DNA from: an uncultured Methylococcaceae bacterium
GTDB lineage: Bacteria; Pseudomonadota; Gammaproteobacteria; Methylococcales; Methylomonadaceae
DNA length: 51,330 nt
Direction: 5' to 3'
NCBI GenBank assembly: GCA_903908165.1
Contig: CAIVQX010000103.1
Coordinates: 1-51,330 of the forward strand
The notes under the pieces are model-generated. The model was given only the letters and a program-made list of their open reading frames with translations. It ran no database searches and was not told the origin of the DNA. Both the position numbers and the translations under genes were made by a program. This document shows, piece after piece, positions 41,071-47,657 of the stretch; the first letter of the stretch is position 1, and each line of letters starts with the position of its first letter.

Positions 41071-41314
41071 TCATCACGATATTATTTCAAGATTACTGAG
41101 AACTGCGCTTGAGCATGATGATCAACGAGAAGCCTTTAGTGATTTAACTTTTGAGCTTGTACAAGCCGTTGGCTATTTAGTAGGTAGCACTGAGAAACAA
41201 GAGGATAGAGAACTGTTTATCAAAGAAATAAACAGTCAAATTAGTGATTGTATTAAATTACTTGATGATGTTAGACAAGAGCTTGGTAGTAAATCAGCAA
41301 CATTGGTAGCGTAA
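41048..41314 (+). CDS. Small helical protein, paralogue 2
   Basis: 88 residues, starting MSNQRKFNHHDIISRLLRTA. Paralogue of the protein at 40653 with a different C-terminus. AGGAG-type site inside the preceding gene. Function unknown; pairing suggests a heteromer or subfunctional copies. Confidence 0.65.
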   Translation: MSNQRKFNHHDIISRLLRTALEHDDQREAFSDLTFELVQAVGYLVGSTEKQEDRELFIKEINSQISDCIKLLDDVRQELGSKSATLVA

Positions 41315-41332
41315 TAACTGAGGACACAGACA

Positions 41333-41500
41333 ATGGACGCATTAATTGAATTTTTAAAATACCTAGATGACAGCAACATTGCTTACCTTTTAATGATAGC
41401 TTTCTTTTTAGTGATAGGTGGCTTTAACAATGTTGCTCAAAAAGAAAACAAAAGGCTAAGAAAATTACTCCGTAATACAGTTAAGGAGAATGGGCGATGA
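41333..41500 (+). CDS. 55-residue single-pass membrane protein
   Basis: Starts MDALIEFLKYLDDSN, then one hydrophobic helix (AYLLMIAFFLVIGGF) and a basic tail (KENKRLRKLLRNTVK). GAGGACAC upstream; stop overlaps the next ATG (ATGA). Likely inner membrane with a cytoplasmic basic tail. Unknown role. Confidence 0.6.
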   Translation: MDALIEFLKYLDDSNIAYLLMIAFFLVIGGFNNVAQKENKRLRKLLRNTVKENGR

Positions 41501-41712
41501 CCAAATTAACTGACAAACAAAAATCTTATAAAGATTATTTAAATAGTGTACCGATATCTAAACGGACTACGCCTTATAAGTTCTACCAATATAAAGACTG
41601 TTACATTGACTTTTTTGTAAAAATTAATTTAGAGGACACATCATATGAACGAGATATTCTTAGCCACACTGACATTGACAATATCATTTCTGACATCAGA
41701 AACCACTATTGA
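41497..41712 (+). CDS. Small basic protein
   Basis: 71 residues, Lys/Tyr-rich N-terminus (MTKLTDKQKSYKDYLNSVPI), acidic end. Coupled to the previous gene by ATGA; AAGGAG lies upstream. Its last 68 bases overlap the next gene in another frame. Unknown function. Confidence 0.55.
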   Translation: MTKLTDKQKSYKDYLNSVPISKRTTPYKFYQYKDCYIDFFVKINLEDTSYERDILSHTDIDNIISDIRNHY

Positions 41713-41905
41713 TAAAAAAGGTCACACCACACAAGTAGAACGTATTGCTTACACAACAAGCGTTTTGCCTTATGAAACGATGGTGGCTTGCATGAATGCA
41801 AAAGAAGAATACAATTTTGCATTTGGTGCTTACCAAATGAGTAAACGACCAGCAAGAGTGATTACCGCTATTTGCAATGATGTTAAAACGGGGACAGTAC
41901 AATGA
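41645..41905 (+). CDS. Putative exported two-cysteine protein 1
   Basis: 86 residues. The N-terminus MNEIFLATLTLTISFLTSE looks like a short signal peptide or anchor. Two Cys (MVACMNAKEE and TAICNDVK) could form a disulphide in the periplasm. Similar in design to the protein at 44047. AGAGGACAC upstream. Possibly acts at the host envelope; no family recognised. Confidence 0.6.
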   Translation: MNEIFLATLTLTISFLTSETTIDKKGHTTQVERIAYTTSVLPYETMVACMNAKEEYNFAFGAYQMSKRPARVITAICNDVKTGTVQ

Positions 41906-42102
41906 CCGAAACAACACTTAAAGAATATAGCCAGTTGTACAAGATACCGCAAAACACATTGATGTTTCACATGGAAAGATTATGTATTGAACCGACAGGC
42001 AAAACACAACGCTCACCAAAAGGCAGAGAAAGTTTTACATGGAAAGTTAGCGATATGGACTCAGCTAGAGCAAAAGTTAAACGTAGGATGGTGCAGCTAT
42101 GA
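41902..42102 (+). CDS. Small HTH-like protein
   Basis: 66 residues: TLKEYSQLYKIPQNTLMFHM reads as a helix-turn-helix, followed by a basic region with RSPKGRESFTW and KVKRRM. Overlaps both neighbours by four bases (ATGA). Possible DNA-binding regulator; moderate support. Confidence 0.5.
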   Translation: MTETTLKEYSQLYKIPQNTLMFHMERLCIEPTGKTQRSPKGRESFTWKVSDMDSARAKVKRRMVQL

Positions 42103-42302
42103 AAGACAATTTTGAAACGGTAATGCTGGTAATATCATTTGTTGTGGGGATGTGTGGGGGAATCTTAATCGATGAACTTGTACATCGCAATGATGAAACA
42201 GTAATCAAAACAAAAATAGGTGAATTCATGATCCGCGATCAAAAGGTATATGGGATTTACGAAATTCAGCGCAATGCGCAAGGTGATATGGTGGTGAGAT
42301 GA
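42099..42302 (+). CDS. Small membrane protein
   Basis: 67 residues. Hydrophobic helix VMLVISFVVGMCGGIL near the N-terminus, then a soluble domain with IKTKIGEFMIRDQKVYGIY. Four-base overlaps on both sides. Unknown function. Confidence 0.6.
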   Translation: MKDNFETVMLVISFVVGMCGGILIDELVHRNDETVIKTKIGEFMIRDQKVYGIYEIQRNAQGDMVVR

Positions 42303-42448
42303 CAAGATTAGAATGTATGACTCGTTTAACAATGGCACAAAAGAATAAAAAAGAACTGAAGAAAATCAAACTTCAATTACTTAAAGAAATTCAACAACTT
42401 AAATTAATGCTTCGTGCATTAGAGGAAGAAGAACAATGGGTGAATTGA
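42299..42448 (+). CDS. Small basic coiled-coil protein
   Basis: 49 residues, starting MTRLECMTRLTMAQKNKK, then a Leu-rich charged helix (ELKKIKLQLLKEIQQLKL) ending in a Glu run. ATGA overlap with the previous gene. Unknown function. Confidence 0.5.
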   Translation: MTRLECMTRLTMAQKNKKELKKIKLQLLKEIQQLKLMLRALEEEEQWVN

Positions 42449-42513
42449 TATTCTTTACAGGTATTGTGGTGATGATTGTGTGCTTCTTGGTGGAGTATGC
42501 CGATGGAGATTGA
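42436..42513 (+). CDS. 25-residue membrane micro-protein 1
   Basis: MGELIFFTGIVVMIVCFLV then a short acidic tail. It overlaps the previous gene (GAGGAAGAAG ribosome site within it) and the next one. Reads as a single transmembrane helix. Translation inferred from the tightly packed gene chain. Confidence 0.45.
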   Translation: MGELIFFTGIVVMIVCFLVEYADGD

Positions 42514-42580
42514 GGATATCGCATCACTAGTATTTTTTGTTTTAGGTTTAGTTTTAACGGGCATATGGCTATGGCATTAG
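42503..42580 (+). CDS. 25-residue membrane micro-protein 2
   Basis: MEIEDIASLVFFVLGLVLTG then IWLWH: a single transmembrane helix, opposite charge pattern to its neighbour. TGGAG lies upstream, and it overlaps both flanking genes. Translation inferred from packing. Confidence 0.45.
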   Translation: MEIEDIASLVFFVLGLVLTGIWLWH

Positions 42581-42735
42581 ACAAGGTTAGACGAGTTGAA
42601 CCTGTAGCACCTGCGCCCAATGCGACCCATTGTAAACACAATCACTGGCGAATATATAACAGCCTTGGGTATCGAGAATGTGACGAGTGCAGAGAACGTA
42701 GACCAATCTTTAATGACATACGGCATCAAAGATGA
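42571..42735 (+). CDS. Small zinc-binding-like protein
   Basis: 54 residues, starting MALDKVRRVEPVAPAP. HCKHNHW followed later by CDECRERRP offers Cys/His ligands for one zinc. Coupled by overlaps to micro-protein 2 and to the next gene (ATGA). Unknown function. Confidence 0.55.
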   Translation: MALDKVRRVEPVAPAPNATHCKHNHWRIYNSLGYRECDECRERRPIFNDIRHQR

Positions 42736-42992
42736 ACATCTCACAAATCTTTATCGGCTTATCACCATTTTTAAAAGACCGATTTTCCAGTGAGGTGTTC
42801 ACACTTGGACTCATTAATGATTTGAATGAGGAGCAATTTCAAGCACGATGTAGACGTTTAATACGCCAGCACAACGGTGAAAGCAGAAAGTTATACAAAG
42901 CCTTAGCTAATTTAAATAAAGCGGAAAGAGAGCGATTCTTTGACGTTATTTCAGATGATAAAGCAGGAGTTACCAATGCCACAGAAAATTGA
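42732..42992 (+). CDS. Small helical protein
   Basis: 86 residues, starting MNISQIFIGLSPFLKDRF, basic middle (RCRRLIRQHNGESRKLY). Overlaps the TSCPD gene by 17 bases. Not recognised. Confidence 0.55.
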   Translation: MNISQIFIGLSPFLKDRFSSEVFTLGLINDLNEEQFQARCRRLIRQHNGESRKLYKALANLNKAERERFFDVISDDKAGVTNATEN

Positions 42993-43599
42993 ACAAAAGA
43001 TTGTAGGATACCAAGTAGTTGTCAAGGAATCCTTGACAACTGAAATACCCGTACCTGCGCAACTTATGCACGAGCTACTACCTAGACCAAATTGTCTAAC
43101 CGGTACAACGTACAAGGTCAAAACGCCACAGAGTGAACACGCTTTGTACATTACGATCAATGACATGGTGCTTGATGATATCCACCATCCGTATGAAATG
43201 TTTATCAATTCAAAGAACATGGATCATTTCCAGTGGGTACTTGCATTGACACGCTTAGTGTCTGCGGTATGGCGCAAGGGCGGTGATAGTACGTTCTTAG
43301 TTGAGGAGCTGAAAAACGTATTCGACCCGAAAGGTGGGTACTATAAAAGAGGTGGTGTGTATATGCCATCACTCGTAGCTGAAATAGGAACAGTTATCGA
43401 GCAACATCTCAAAAGCATTGGCGTGATTAAAGTTGAAGTGGATGAGCATCAACAGGCGTACTTAGAAGCTAAGAAAGAAGAAGTAGGCGAAGAAGGTATT
43501 AAGAACGCTGAGTTATGTACATCATGCAACACCAAATCTTTAATACTTATGGATGGGTGTCTGACGTGTTTACAGTGCGGCTTTTCAAAATGTAATTGA
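42976..43599 (+). CDS. TSCPD-domain, ribonucleotide-reductase-like protein
   Basis: 207 residues from ATG 42976 (CAGGAG upstream). LTGTTYKVKTPQSEHALYI, FINSKNMDHFQWVLALTRL and RGGVYMPSLVAEIG match the TSCPD region found at the end of class II ribonucleotide reductases and as separate phage proteins. The C-terminus carries CTSCNTKS and CLTCLQCGFSKC, a zinc-ribbon-like tail that may also act in disulphide exchange. No reductase core is encoded in the window, so it may modify the host enzyme or have a separate role. Lies directly before dUTPase and ThyX. Confidence 0.7.
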   Translation: MPQKIEQKIVGYQVVVKESLTTEIPVPAQLMHELLPRPNCLTGTTYKVKTPQSEHALYITINDMVLDDIHHPYEMFINSKNMDHFQWVLALTRLVSAVWRKGGDSTFLVEELKNVFDPKGGYYKRGGVYMPSLVAEIGTVIEQHLKSIGVIKVEVDEHQQAYLEAKKEEVGEEGIKNAELCTSCNTKSLILMDGCLTCLQCGFSKCN

Positions 43600-43610
43600 G
43601 GGGAAACAAA

Positions 43611-44045
43611 ATGAAAATTGAAATTAAGCGATTAGACAAAACCGCAATTATCCCGACTTATGCAACTGAGAAGTCAGCAGCGGTAGACTTGCGAGCCAAC
43701 ATCAGCAAAGCGATGACATTAGATTTAGGCGAAACGGCTTTAATCCCTACAGGTCTTGCAATCAATGTATTTGACGGTGAAGTAGCTGCTTTGATTCTTC
43801 CGAGAAGTGGCTTAGGACATAACTACGGTATTAAGCTGGGTAATAGCGTAGGTTTAATTGATGCAGACTACCAGAAAGAATTGTTTGTATCTATCAAGAA
43901 TACCGGCAATGGCATTTACAGAATCAACCCACAAGACCGCATTGCTCAAATGCTTTTCACACCAGTGATAAGAGCAGAGTTTGTAGAGGTTGAGGAATTC
44001 AGCAGTTCAACTGATCGCGGTGGCTTTGGAAGTACGGGGAAATAA
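43611..44045 (+). CDS. dut: dUTPase
   Basis: 144 residues from ATG 43611 (GAGGGGAAAC upstream). All five trimeric dUTPase motifs are visible: SAAVDLRA, PRSGLG, GLIDADYQKEL, PQDRIAQMLF and the C-terminal RGGFGSTG. Hydrolyses dUTP to dUMP, keeping uracil out of phage DNA and supplying the ThyX substrate encoded just downstream. Confidence 0.95.
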   Translation: MKIEIKRLDKTAIIPTYATEKSAAVDLRANISKAMTLDLGETALIPTGLAINVFDGEVAALILPRSGLGHNYGIKLGNSVGLIDADYQKELFVSIKNTGNGIYRINPQDRIAQMLFTPVIRAEFVEVEEFSSSTDRGGFGSTGK

Positions 44046-44046
44046 C

Positions 44047-44247
44047 ATGATTGCAACAACAGCCTATATTTTAATTAATACTATTGTGGCGTTTGGTGAG
44101 GTTACGCAAACCGCTACAATTTTTGCAGACAAACCATCGTGCGAATCCGCAGCAACAAGACAAGACTTTGTGATGAAGTCACTTGAGGTGCATGGTAGAT
44201 GGAATCTTACCTGTCATCCGTACTCACTTACTGAGAATAAGAAATGA
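44047..44247 (+). CDS. Putative exported two-cysteine protein 2
   Basis: 66 residues from ATG 44047. MIATTAYILINTIVAFGEV looks like a signal peptide or anchor; two Cys (KPSCESAAT, NLTCHPYS) follow. Same build as the protein at 41645. It sits between dUTPase and ThyX and overlaps ThyX by four bases. Unknown function, probably envelope-directed. Confidence 0.6.
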   Translation: MIATTAYILINTIVAFGEVTQTATIFADKPSCESAATRQDFVMKSLEVHGRWNLTCHPYSLTENKK

Positions 44248-44819
44248 AAGTCACGCTAATACAGAACACACCTAACCCAGAAGAACATATCGGATTACTT
44301 GCAGGTATCTGCTACGGTAAGACGGGTGAGCAATCACCAGAACAGTGTATTAAGAGAGCTTACCACTGCGTAACTAAAGGGCATTTATCTACACTACGCT
44401 TTGCTCATGCTACGTTTTTAGTTGAGGATATTAGCCGTATCTGTTCACATCAGTTTGTTCGCAGTAAGCACTTGGATTTCCTGCAACGTAGTCAGCGGTA
44501 TTGTAATGAAGAAGAAACTAACGTGGTTATTCCAGAAAGTATTAGCAAATATGACGTACAGGATTTTGTTTATAACGCTCAAATATTATATGAAAACTTA
44601 ATCAAAAATGGCGTTAAAAAAGAAGATGCACGATTCATCCTTCCACAAGGCACAACAACAGAACTGTTGGTAGTAGGTAACTTCCAAGCATGGTATGACT
44701 TTATAAAACTGCGTAGTGGTAAAGAAGTGCAGTGGGAGATACGAGCAGTAGCACATGAGATTAACCGTCAGCTTCATAGCATTGCACCTAATATCTTTGT
44801 GGAACTAGACGATGAATGA
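44244..44819 (+). CDS. thyX: Flavin-dependent thymidylate synthase ThyX
   Basis: 191 residues. The pattern around ICSHQFVRSKHLDFLQRSQR aligns with the ThyX signature RHR-x7-S, but here the triplet is R73-S74-K75 with S83 at the correct distance. RFAHATFLVEDISR, RFILPQGTTTELLV and QWEIRAVAHEI agree with the family. It converts dUMP to dTMP using FAD and folate; dUTPase upstream feeds it. The altered triplet may change dUMP/FAD contacts. Confidence 0.88.
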   Translation: MKVTLIQNTPNPEEHIGLLAGICYGKTGEQSPEQCIKRAYHCVTKGHLSTLRFAHATFLVEDISRICSHQFVRSKHLDFLQRSQRYCNEEETNVVIPESISKYDVQDFVYNAQILYENLIKNGVKKEDARFILPQGTTTELLVVGNFQAWYDFIKLRSGKEVQWEIRAVAHEINRQLHSIAPNIFVELDDE

Positions 44820-45036
44820 CTTTAGACTGTGTGAAGAATGCGGTTATACCAAACCTACCATGTTGTTTGCTAAGTTTAGTTTAACTTGTAAAATGTGTAT
44901 GCACCAAATGGGTATGAAGACAGCTGTTCAAAGACGTAAGCGCAAAGAAGAAAGCTCGTTAGATACTAAACTGTATAAAGCATTTATACGCAATCAAACA
45001 TTTAGACCGACAGGTTGGGAGATGACACTATTATGA
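44812..45036 (+). CDS. Small zinc-ribbon protein
   Basis: 74 residues. CEECGYTKP and CKMCMHQ give a C2-C2 zinc-ribbon; basic middle (RRKRKEE). Overlaps ThyX by eight bases and the DUF3310 gene by four. Possible nucleic-acid or host-protein binder. Confidence 0.6.
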   Translation: MNDFRLCEECGYTKPTMLFAKFSLTCKMCMHQMGMKTAVQRRKRKEESSLDTKLYKAFIRNQTFRPTGWEMTLL

Positions 45037-45398
45037 GTACAAACAAAACACAAAAGCTATGCGAAGCCTACACACAAGGGCAGTTCTACACTGGCGATAG
45101 TGTACACGCAGGTAACTTAGATGCGGAAACTATTCAAAAGATAATTGACCACGGTTTTGGCAATTTCAATGAACTTAAAGCAGACATGGTGAACTCCCCT
45201 TCACACTATAAAACTGGTAAAATAGAATGTATTGAAGCGATGGAAGAAATGTTAACCGCTGAGGAATTTATTGGCTATTTGCGAGGTAATGCGTTCAAGT
45301 ATTTATGGCGTTATCGCAGTAAAGGCAAAGCCTATGAGGACTTGCAAAAAGCACAATGGTATTTAAACCGATTAGTATCTATTCATAACCCAAAATAA
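45033..45398 (+). CDS. DUF3310 protein (T7 gp1.7-like)
   Basis: 121 residues from ATG 45033 (ATGA overlap). The C-terminal ~70 residues show the DUF3310 pattern: NSPSHYKTGKIECIEAMEEM, GYLRGNAFKYLWRYRSKGKA and DLQKAQWYLNRL. T7 gp1.7, in the same family, is a nucleotide kinase, which fits the neighbouring dUTPase and ThyX genes. The N-terminal part is not recognised. Confidence 0.88.
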   Translation: MSTNKTQKLCEAYTQGQFYTGDSVHAGNLDAETIQKIIDHGFGNFNELKADMVNSPSHYKTGKIECIEAMEEMLTAEEFIGYLRGNAFKYLWRYRSKGKAYEDLQKAQWYLNRLVSIHNPK

Positions 45399-45399
45399 T

Positions 45400-45687
45400 A
45401 TGCTTACATGGTCTGACTTGGTACTACCGCCTATTAATTTATGGTCACTGCCAAGTCAGTGCAATTTAACGAGAAATAAGAAAATGGCAACAGAAGAAGG
45501 GAATACAGACTTAGCGGCTCAACATGAAGAAATGATGCGCGATAAAGCAATTGGGATCATTCGCAAGAAAGCCGCTAATATTGATACATCAAACCCAACC
45601 GGCTTATGCTGGAATTGTGGAGATTACGTTGGACATAGTAGAAGATGGTGTGATGCAGATTGCCGAGATGATGAAAATGAAACCTAA
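45400..45687 (+). CDS. Zinc-finger protein (DksA/TraR-like ending)
   Basis: 95 residues. The C-terminal SNPTGLCWNCGDYVG ... RRWCDADCRDD is the four-Cys pattern of small DksA/TraR-like phage proteins, which can act on host RNA polymerase. The first part holds DLVLPPINLWSLPSQ, which I recall as a separate short phage peptide, so this may be a fusion. Neither ATG 45400 nor the internal ATG 45484 has a strong ribosome site; I keep the longer form because the peptide looks conserved. Confidence 0.65.
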   Translation: MLTWSDLVLPPINLWSLPSQCNLTRNKKMATEEGNTDLAAQHEEMMRDKAIGIIRKKAANIDTSNPTGLCWNCGDYVGHSRRWCDADCRDDENET

Positions 45688-45823
45688 ACTTAGAAAAATA
45701 GGTCGGCTTTGGGTATGTTATACCGAGTGGGAAGATACGATAACCTGTACCGGTAAATCGCCAGAACACGCTTACTCTCGATGGCTTGTTAAGAACCAAT
45801 TGCAGATAGAACAAAGCCGCTGA
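45668..45823 (+). CDS. Small phage protein, last gene of the rightward operon
   Basis: 51 residues from ATG 45668 (starts MMKMKPKLRKIGRLWVCY, then TGKSPEHAYSRWL). The layout, basic start then a W-C strand then a GxSPxxAYxxW ending, is common in small phage proteins of unknown role. It overlaps the zinc-finger gene by 20 bases. Its stop codon lies in the bidirectional terminator. Confidence 0.6.
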   Translation: MMKMKPKLRKIGRLWVCYTEWEDTITCTGKSPEHAYSRWLVKNQLQIEQSR

Positions 45824-45838
45824 AAAGCGGCTTATTTA
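45814..45838. terminator. Bidirectional terminator between convergent operons
   Basis: AAGCCGCT (45814-45821) pairs with AGCGGCTT (45826-45833) with a GAAA loop; T-rich on the right, A-rich on the left. It can end the rightward early operon and the leftward lysis operon. Confidence 0.85.
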
Positions 45839-46285
45839 TTAGGGCGTTAAGAACAACTCTGCTTCGGCATTGCGTCGTCGCGTAAGACCGGCAAGTGGTT
45901 TTCCATTTGCTTTATCCCAACGCAAAAACTGCTTTGCAATCTCCGCTTTACTGTCACCGGCTTTGAGCATTTTGACTAGTGTCGAACTGGCTAAATTACC
46001 TGCTCCGATATTGTAGGTGAGCGATACTAAAGCATCAAATTCGTTTTGTGATAACTCTACTTTAATGGCATTTACCGCGTGTTCATAAGACGCTAATGTT
46101 TTAGATAATAGCAGTAAAGCCGCTTCTTCATTTGCTAAAGTCTGACCTTGCTTAACTGCGCTACCATCTGAATATCGCGTTGATCCGATACCAATTGTCC
46201 ACACACCGGCAGGGCATTTATAAGAAGTTAATTTACAACCTTCAAACTCTTTAATTAACGCTAGACCTTTTTTACCAATGTTCAT
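45839..46285 (-). CDS. Endolysin, GH24 lysozyme (P22 type)
   Basis: 148 residues. IKEFEGCKLTSYKCPAGVWT places the catalytic E15, C24 and T30 with the E-x8-(D/C)-x5-T spacing of P22/lambdoid-type GH24 muramidases. ALVSLTYNIGAGNLASST and GLTRRRNAEAELF complete the pattern. No signal or SAR anchor, so it needs a holin for release. Last gene of the late operon, four-base overlap with the holin-like gene before it. Hydrolyses peptidoglycan at lysis. Confidence 0.93.
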   Translation of the reverse strand: MNIGKKGLALIKEFEGCKLTSYKCPAGVWTIGIGSTRYSDGSAVKQGQTLANEEAALLLLSKTLASYEHAVNAIKVELSQNEFDALVSLTYNIGAGNLASSTLVKMLKAGDSKAEIAKQFLRWDKANGKPLAGLTRRRNAEAELFLTP

Positions 46286-46524
46286 TTCTTTGCTCTCATA
46301 GAAAGTACGGTTATCAATTTTTGTGTTAAGCGGATCATGTCGTTATCGAGCAGACGTATTTGGTCTATTAGCTCGATTAGCGCATCCGTGGTTTCATTTA
46401 GAATAGGCTTAACAATAGTTGTTACCCATATCCAAACAAAGTAGACGATATACCCCATACTACTTGATGCAATAATGGGGAAGCCGTATTGGTTGATATA
46501 CTTTGCAAGTGCGTCAATATCCAT
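46282..46524 (-). CDS. Holin-like membrane protein, paralogue 1
   Basis: 80 residues: short start, GFPIIASSSMGYIVYFVWIW hydrophobic segment, then a charged helix (LIELIDQIRLLDNDMIRLTQ). Similar in design and motifs (GFPI, LI..I.QLD-like) to the protein at 46524. One membrane helix plus cytoplasmic coil, as in UviB/BhlA-like holins. Coupled to lysozyme by ATGA. Confidence 0.6.
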   Translation of the reverse strand: MDIDALAKYINQYGFPIIASSSMGYIVYFVWIWVTTIVKPILNETTDALIELIDQIRLLDNDMIRLTQKLITVLSMRAKK

Positions 46525-46802
46525 CAGTCAGTACGCTCCTCTTGTGGATTTTTAAACCGTGCCACTTTCTCTTTCTCAATAGGCATATCAAGTGCTTCTG
46601 TCATCAGTACGTCTATCTTGATGATGTCTTGTGACATAGCCGTCACTCGTCTATCTAGTTGCTTGATGATACCGATAAGGCTTTTGATCTTCTCAAGCAC
46701 ACTATCAAGCAAGAACTTGATAGTGAGGAATACAAAGTACATCCCCACACAGGCAGCGGCTATAGGGAATCCAACATCAGTAACGAATTGCAAGAATTCC
46801 AT
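46524..46802 (-). CDS. Holin-like membrane protein, paralogue 2
   Basis: 92 residues: VTDVGFPIAAACVGMYFVFL hydrophobic segment, then a helix with LIGIIKQLDRRVTAMSQDI and a charged tail. Paralogous to 46282-46524. TGATG overlaps on both sides bind the three small genes into one lysis cassette. A holin/antiholin pair is plausible. Confidence 0.6.
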   Translation of the reverse strand: MEFLQFVTDVGFPIAAACVGMYFVFLTIKFLLDSVLEKIKSLIGIIKQLDRRVTAMSQDIIKIDVLMTEALDMPIEKEKVARFKNPQEERTD

Positions 46803-47017
46803 CAGCGATTACCGAGCCACCATGTTAAGAATGAGAATACCGCCCCAATCGTAAATACCACACCACCGATAAAGCCTTTGTATTTAGTTTGCTCGTTCTT
46901 CATTTCTTCAAGAGTAGCGATTATGGCATCAAGTTTTTTTCCGCGATCTTCAAAAACTTCTTCAAGAGAGTCAATTCGTTGCTCCACTTTAGCTAAACGA
47001 CAGGCTTCGTCGGGCAT
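46802..47017 (-). CDS. XhlA-like single-pass protein
   Basis: 71 residues: N-terminal coiled coil (CRLAKVEQRIDSLEEVFEDR) and C-terminal membrane helix (GFIGGVVFTIGAVFSFLTWW). This tail-anchored layout resembles haemolysin XhlA-type proteins that help holins. AAGGAT upstream. No spanin gene is recognised in the cassette. Confidence 0.6.
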   Translation of the reverse strand: MPDEACRLAKVEQRIDSLEEVFEDRGKKLDAIIATLEEMKNEQTKYKGFIGGVVFTIGAVFSFLTWWLGNR

Positions 47018-47064
47018 GACAATATCCTTATTTTTTCTTAGATTGAAATTTATAAATTTTATAT

Positions 47065-47646
47065 TTAGATAACATTAAGATTATCCCAAGAAAGAATTGG
47101 CATATTGCCTTTGATATCACCGAAATTTTGGGGTTCGGCTCTAGTTCCCGCATCAACTTCAGCATAAATTTCATTATACCGTTCCCAATACGCATCACGT
47201 TGACTACAACCGTATTCAGCTTCAGCTTTAAATTGAACATTGGTACTATTTAAATATAAAACCAAGCTATCAATACTAAAGTATCCGCGTTCTTCAGCAA
47301 ATACATTTAGCTGAGTTAAAGCTCCATAGCTAACGCTTCTACGAATTTGAATTTTTTGATTCTCGTCATATTGCTTTTGAGCATCTTCTCGTTCTTTTAC
47401 CGTATCGTATAAAGGTGTGACTTTATATTTAACTTGCCAAATACCATTAATATTTTCCCCACCATCTAAATCAGCGCGTTCTAACACTGGATTGAATTCT
47501 GGCAATGGTACAGGTAGCGCGGTATCAGCATCATGTGCTTCTAAAACATCTTGCGTCAAAATAGCAGGTAATGGCGCATTTTTAAAAATACGAAATTCTG
47601 ATTCGGTGTATATTTTTCCTGCGATTCTATCTCTAATAAAGCTCAT
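47065..47646 (-). CDS. Tail-fibre-associated protein, unknown function
   Basis: 193 residues. Starts MSFIRDRIAGKIYTESEFR. The middle has KYKVTPLYDTVKEREDAQKQ and a helical end with QRDAYWERYNEIYAEVDAG. Genes of this kind after fibre genes often code for fibre-assembly helpers, but I see no diagnostic motif. Located between the propeller tail protein and the lysis cassette. Confidence 0.5.
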   Translation of the reverse strand: MSFIRDRIAGKIYTESEFRIFKNAPLPAILTQDVLEAHDADTALPVPLPEFNPVLERADLDGGENINGIWQVKYKVTPLYDTVKEREDAQKQYDENQKIQIRRSVSYGALTQLNVFAEERGYFSIDSLVLYLNSTNVQFKAEAEYGCSQRDAYWERYNEIYAEVDAGTRAEPQNFGDIKGNMPILSWDNLNVI

Positions 47647-47657
47647 ATTTTTTCCTA

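Noticed and set aside
42399-42641. Minus-strand 80-residue frame
   Set aside because: It opposes a tightly overlapped plus-strand gene chain and has no promoter or ribosome site.
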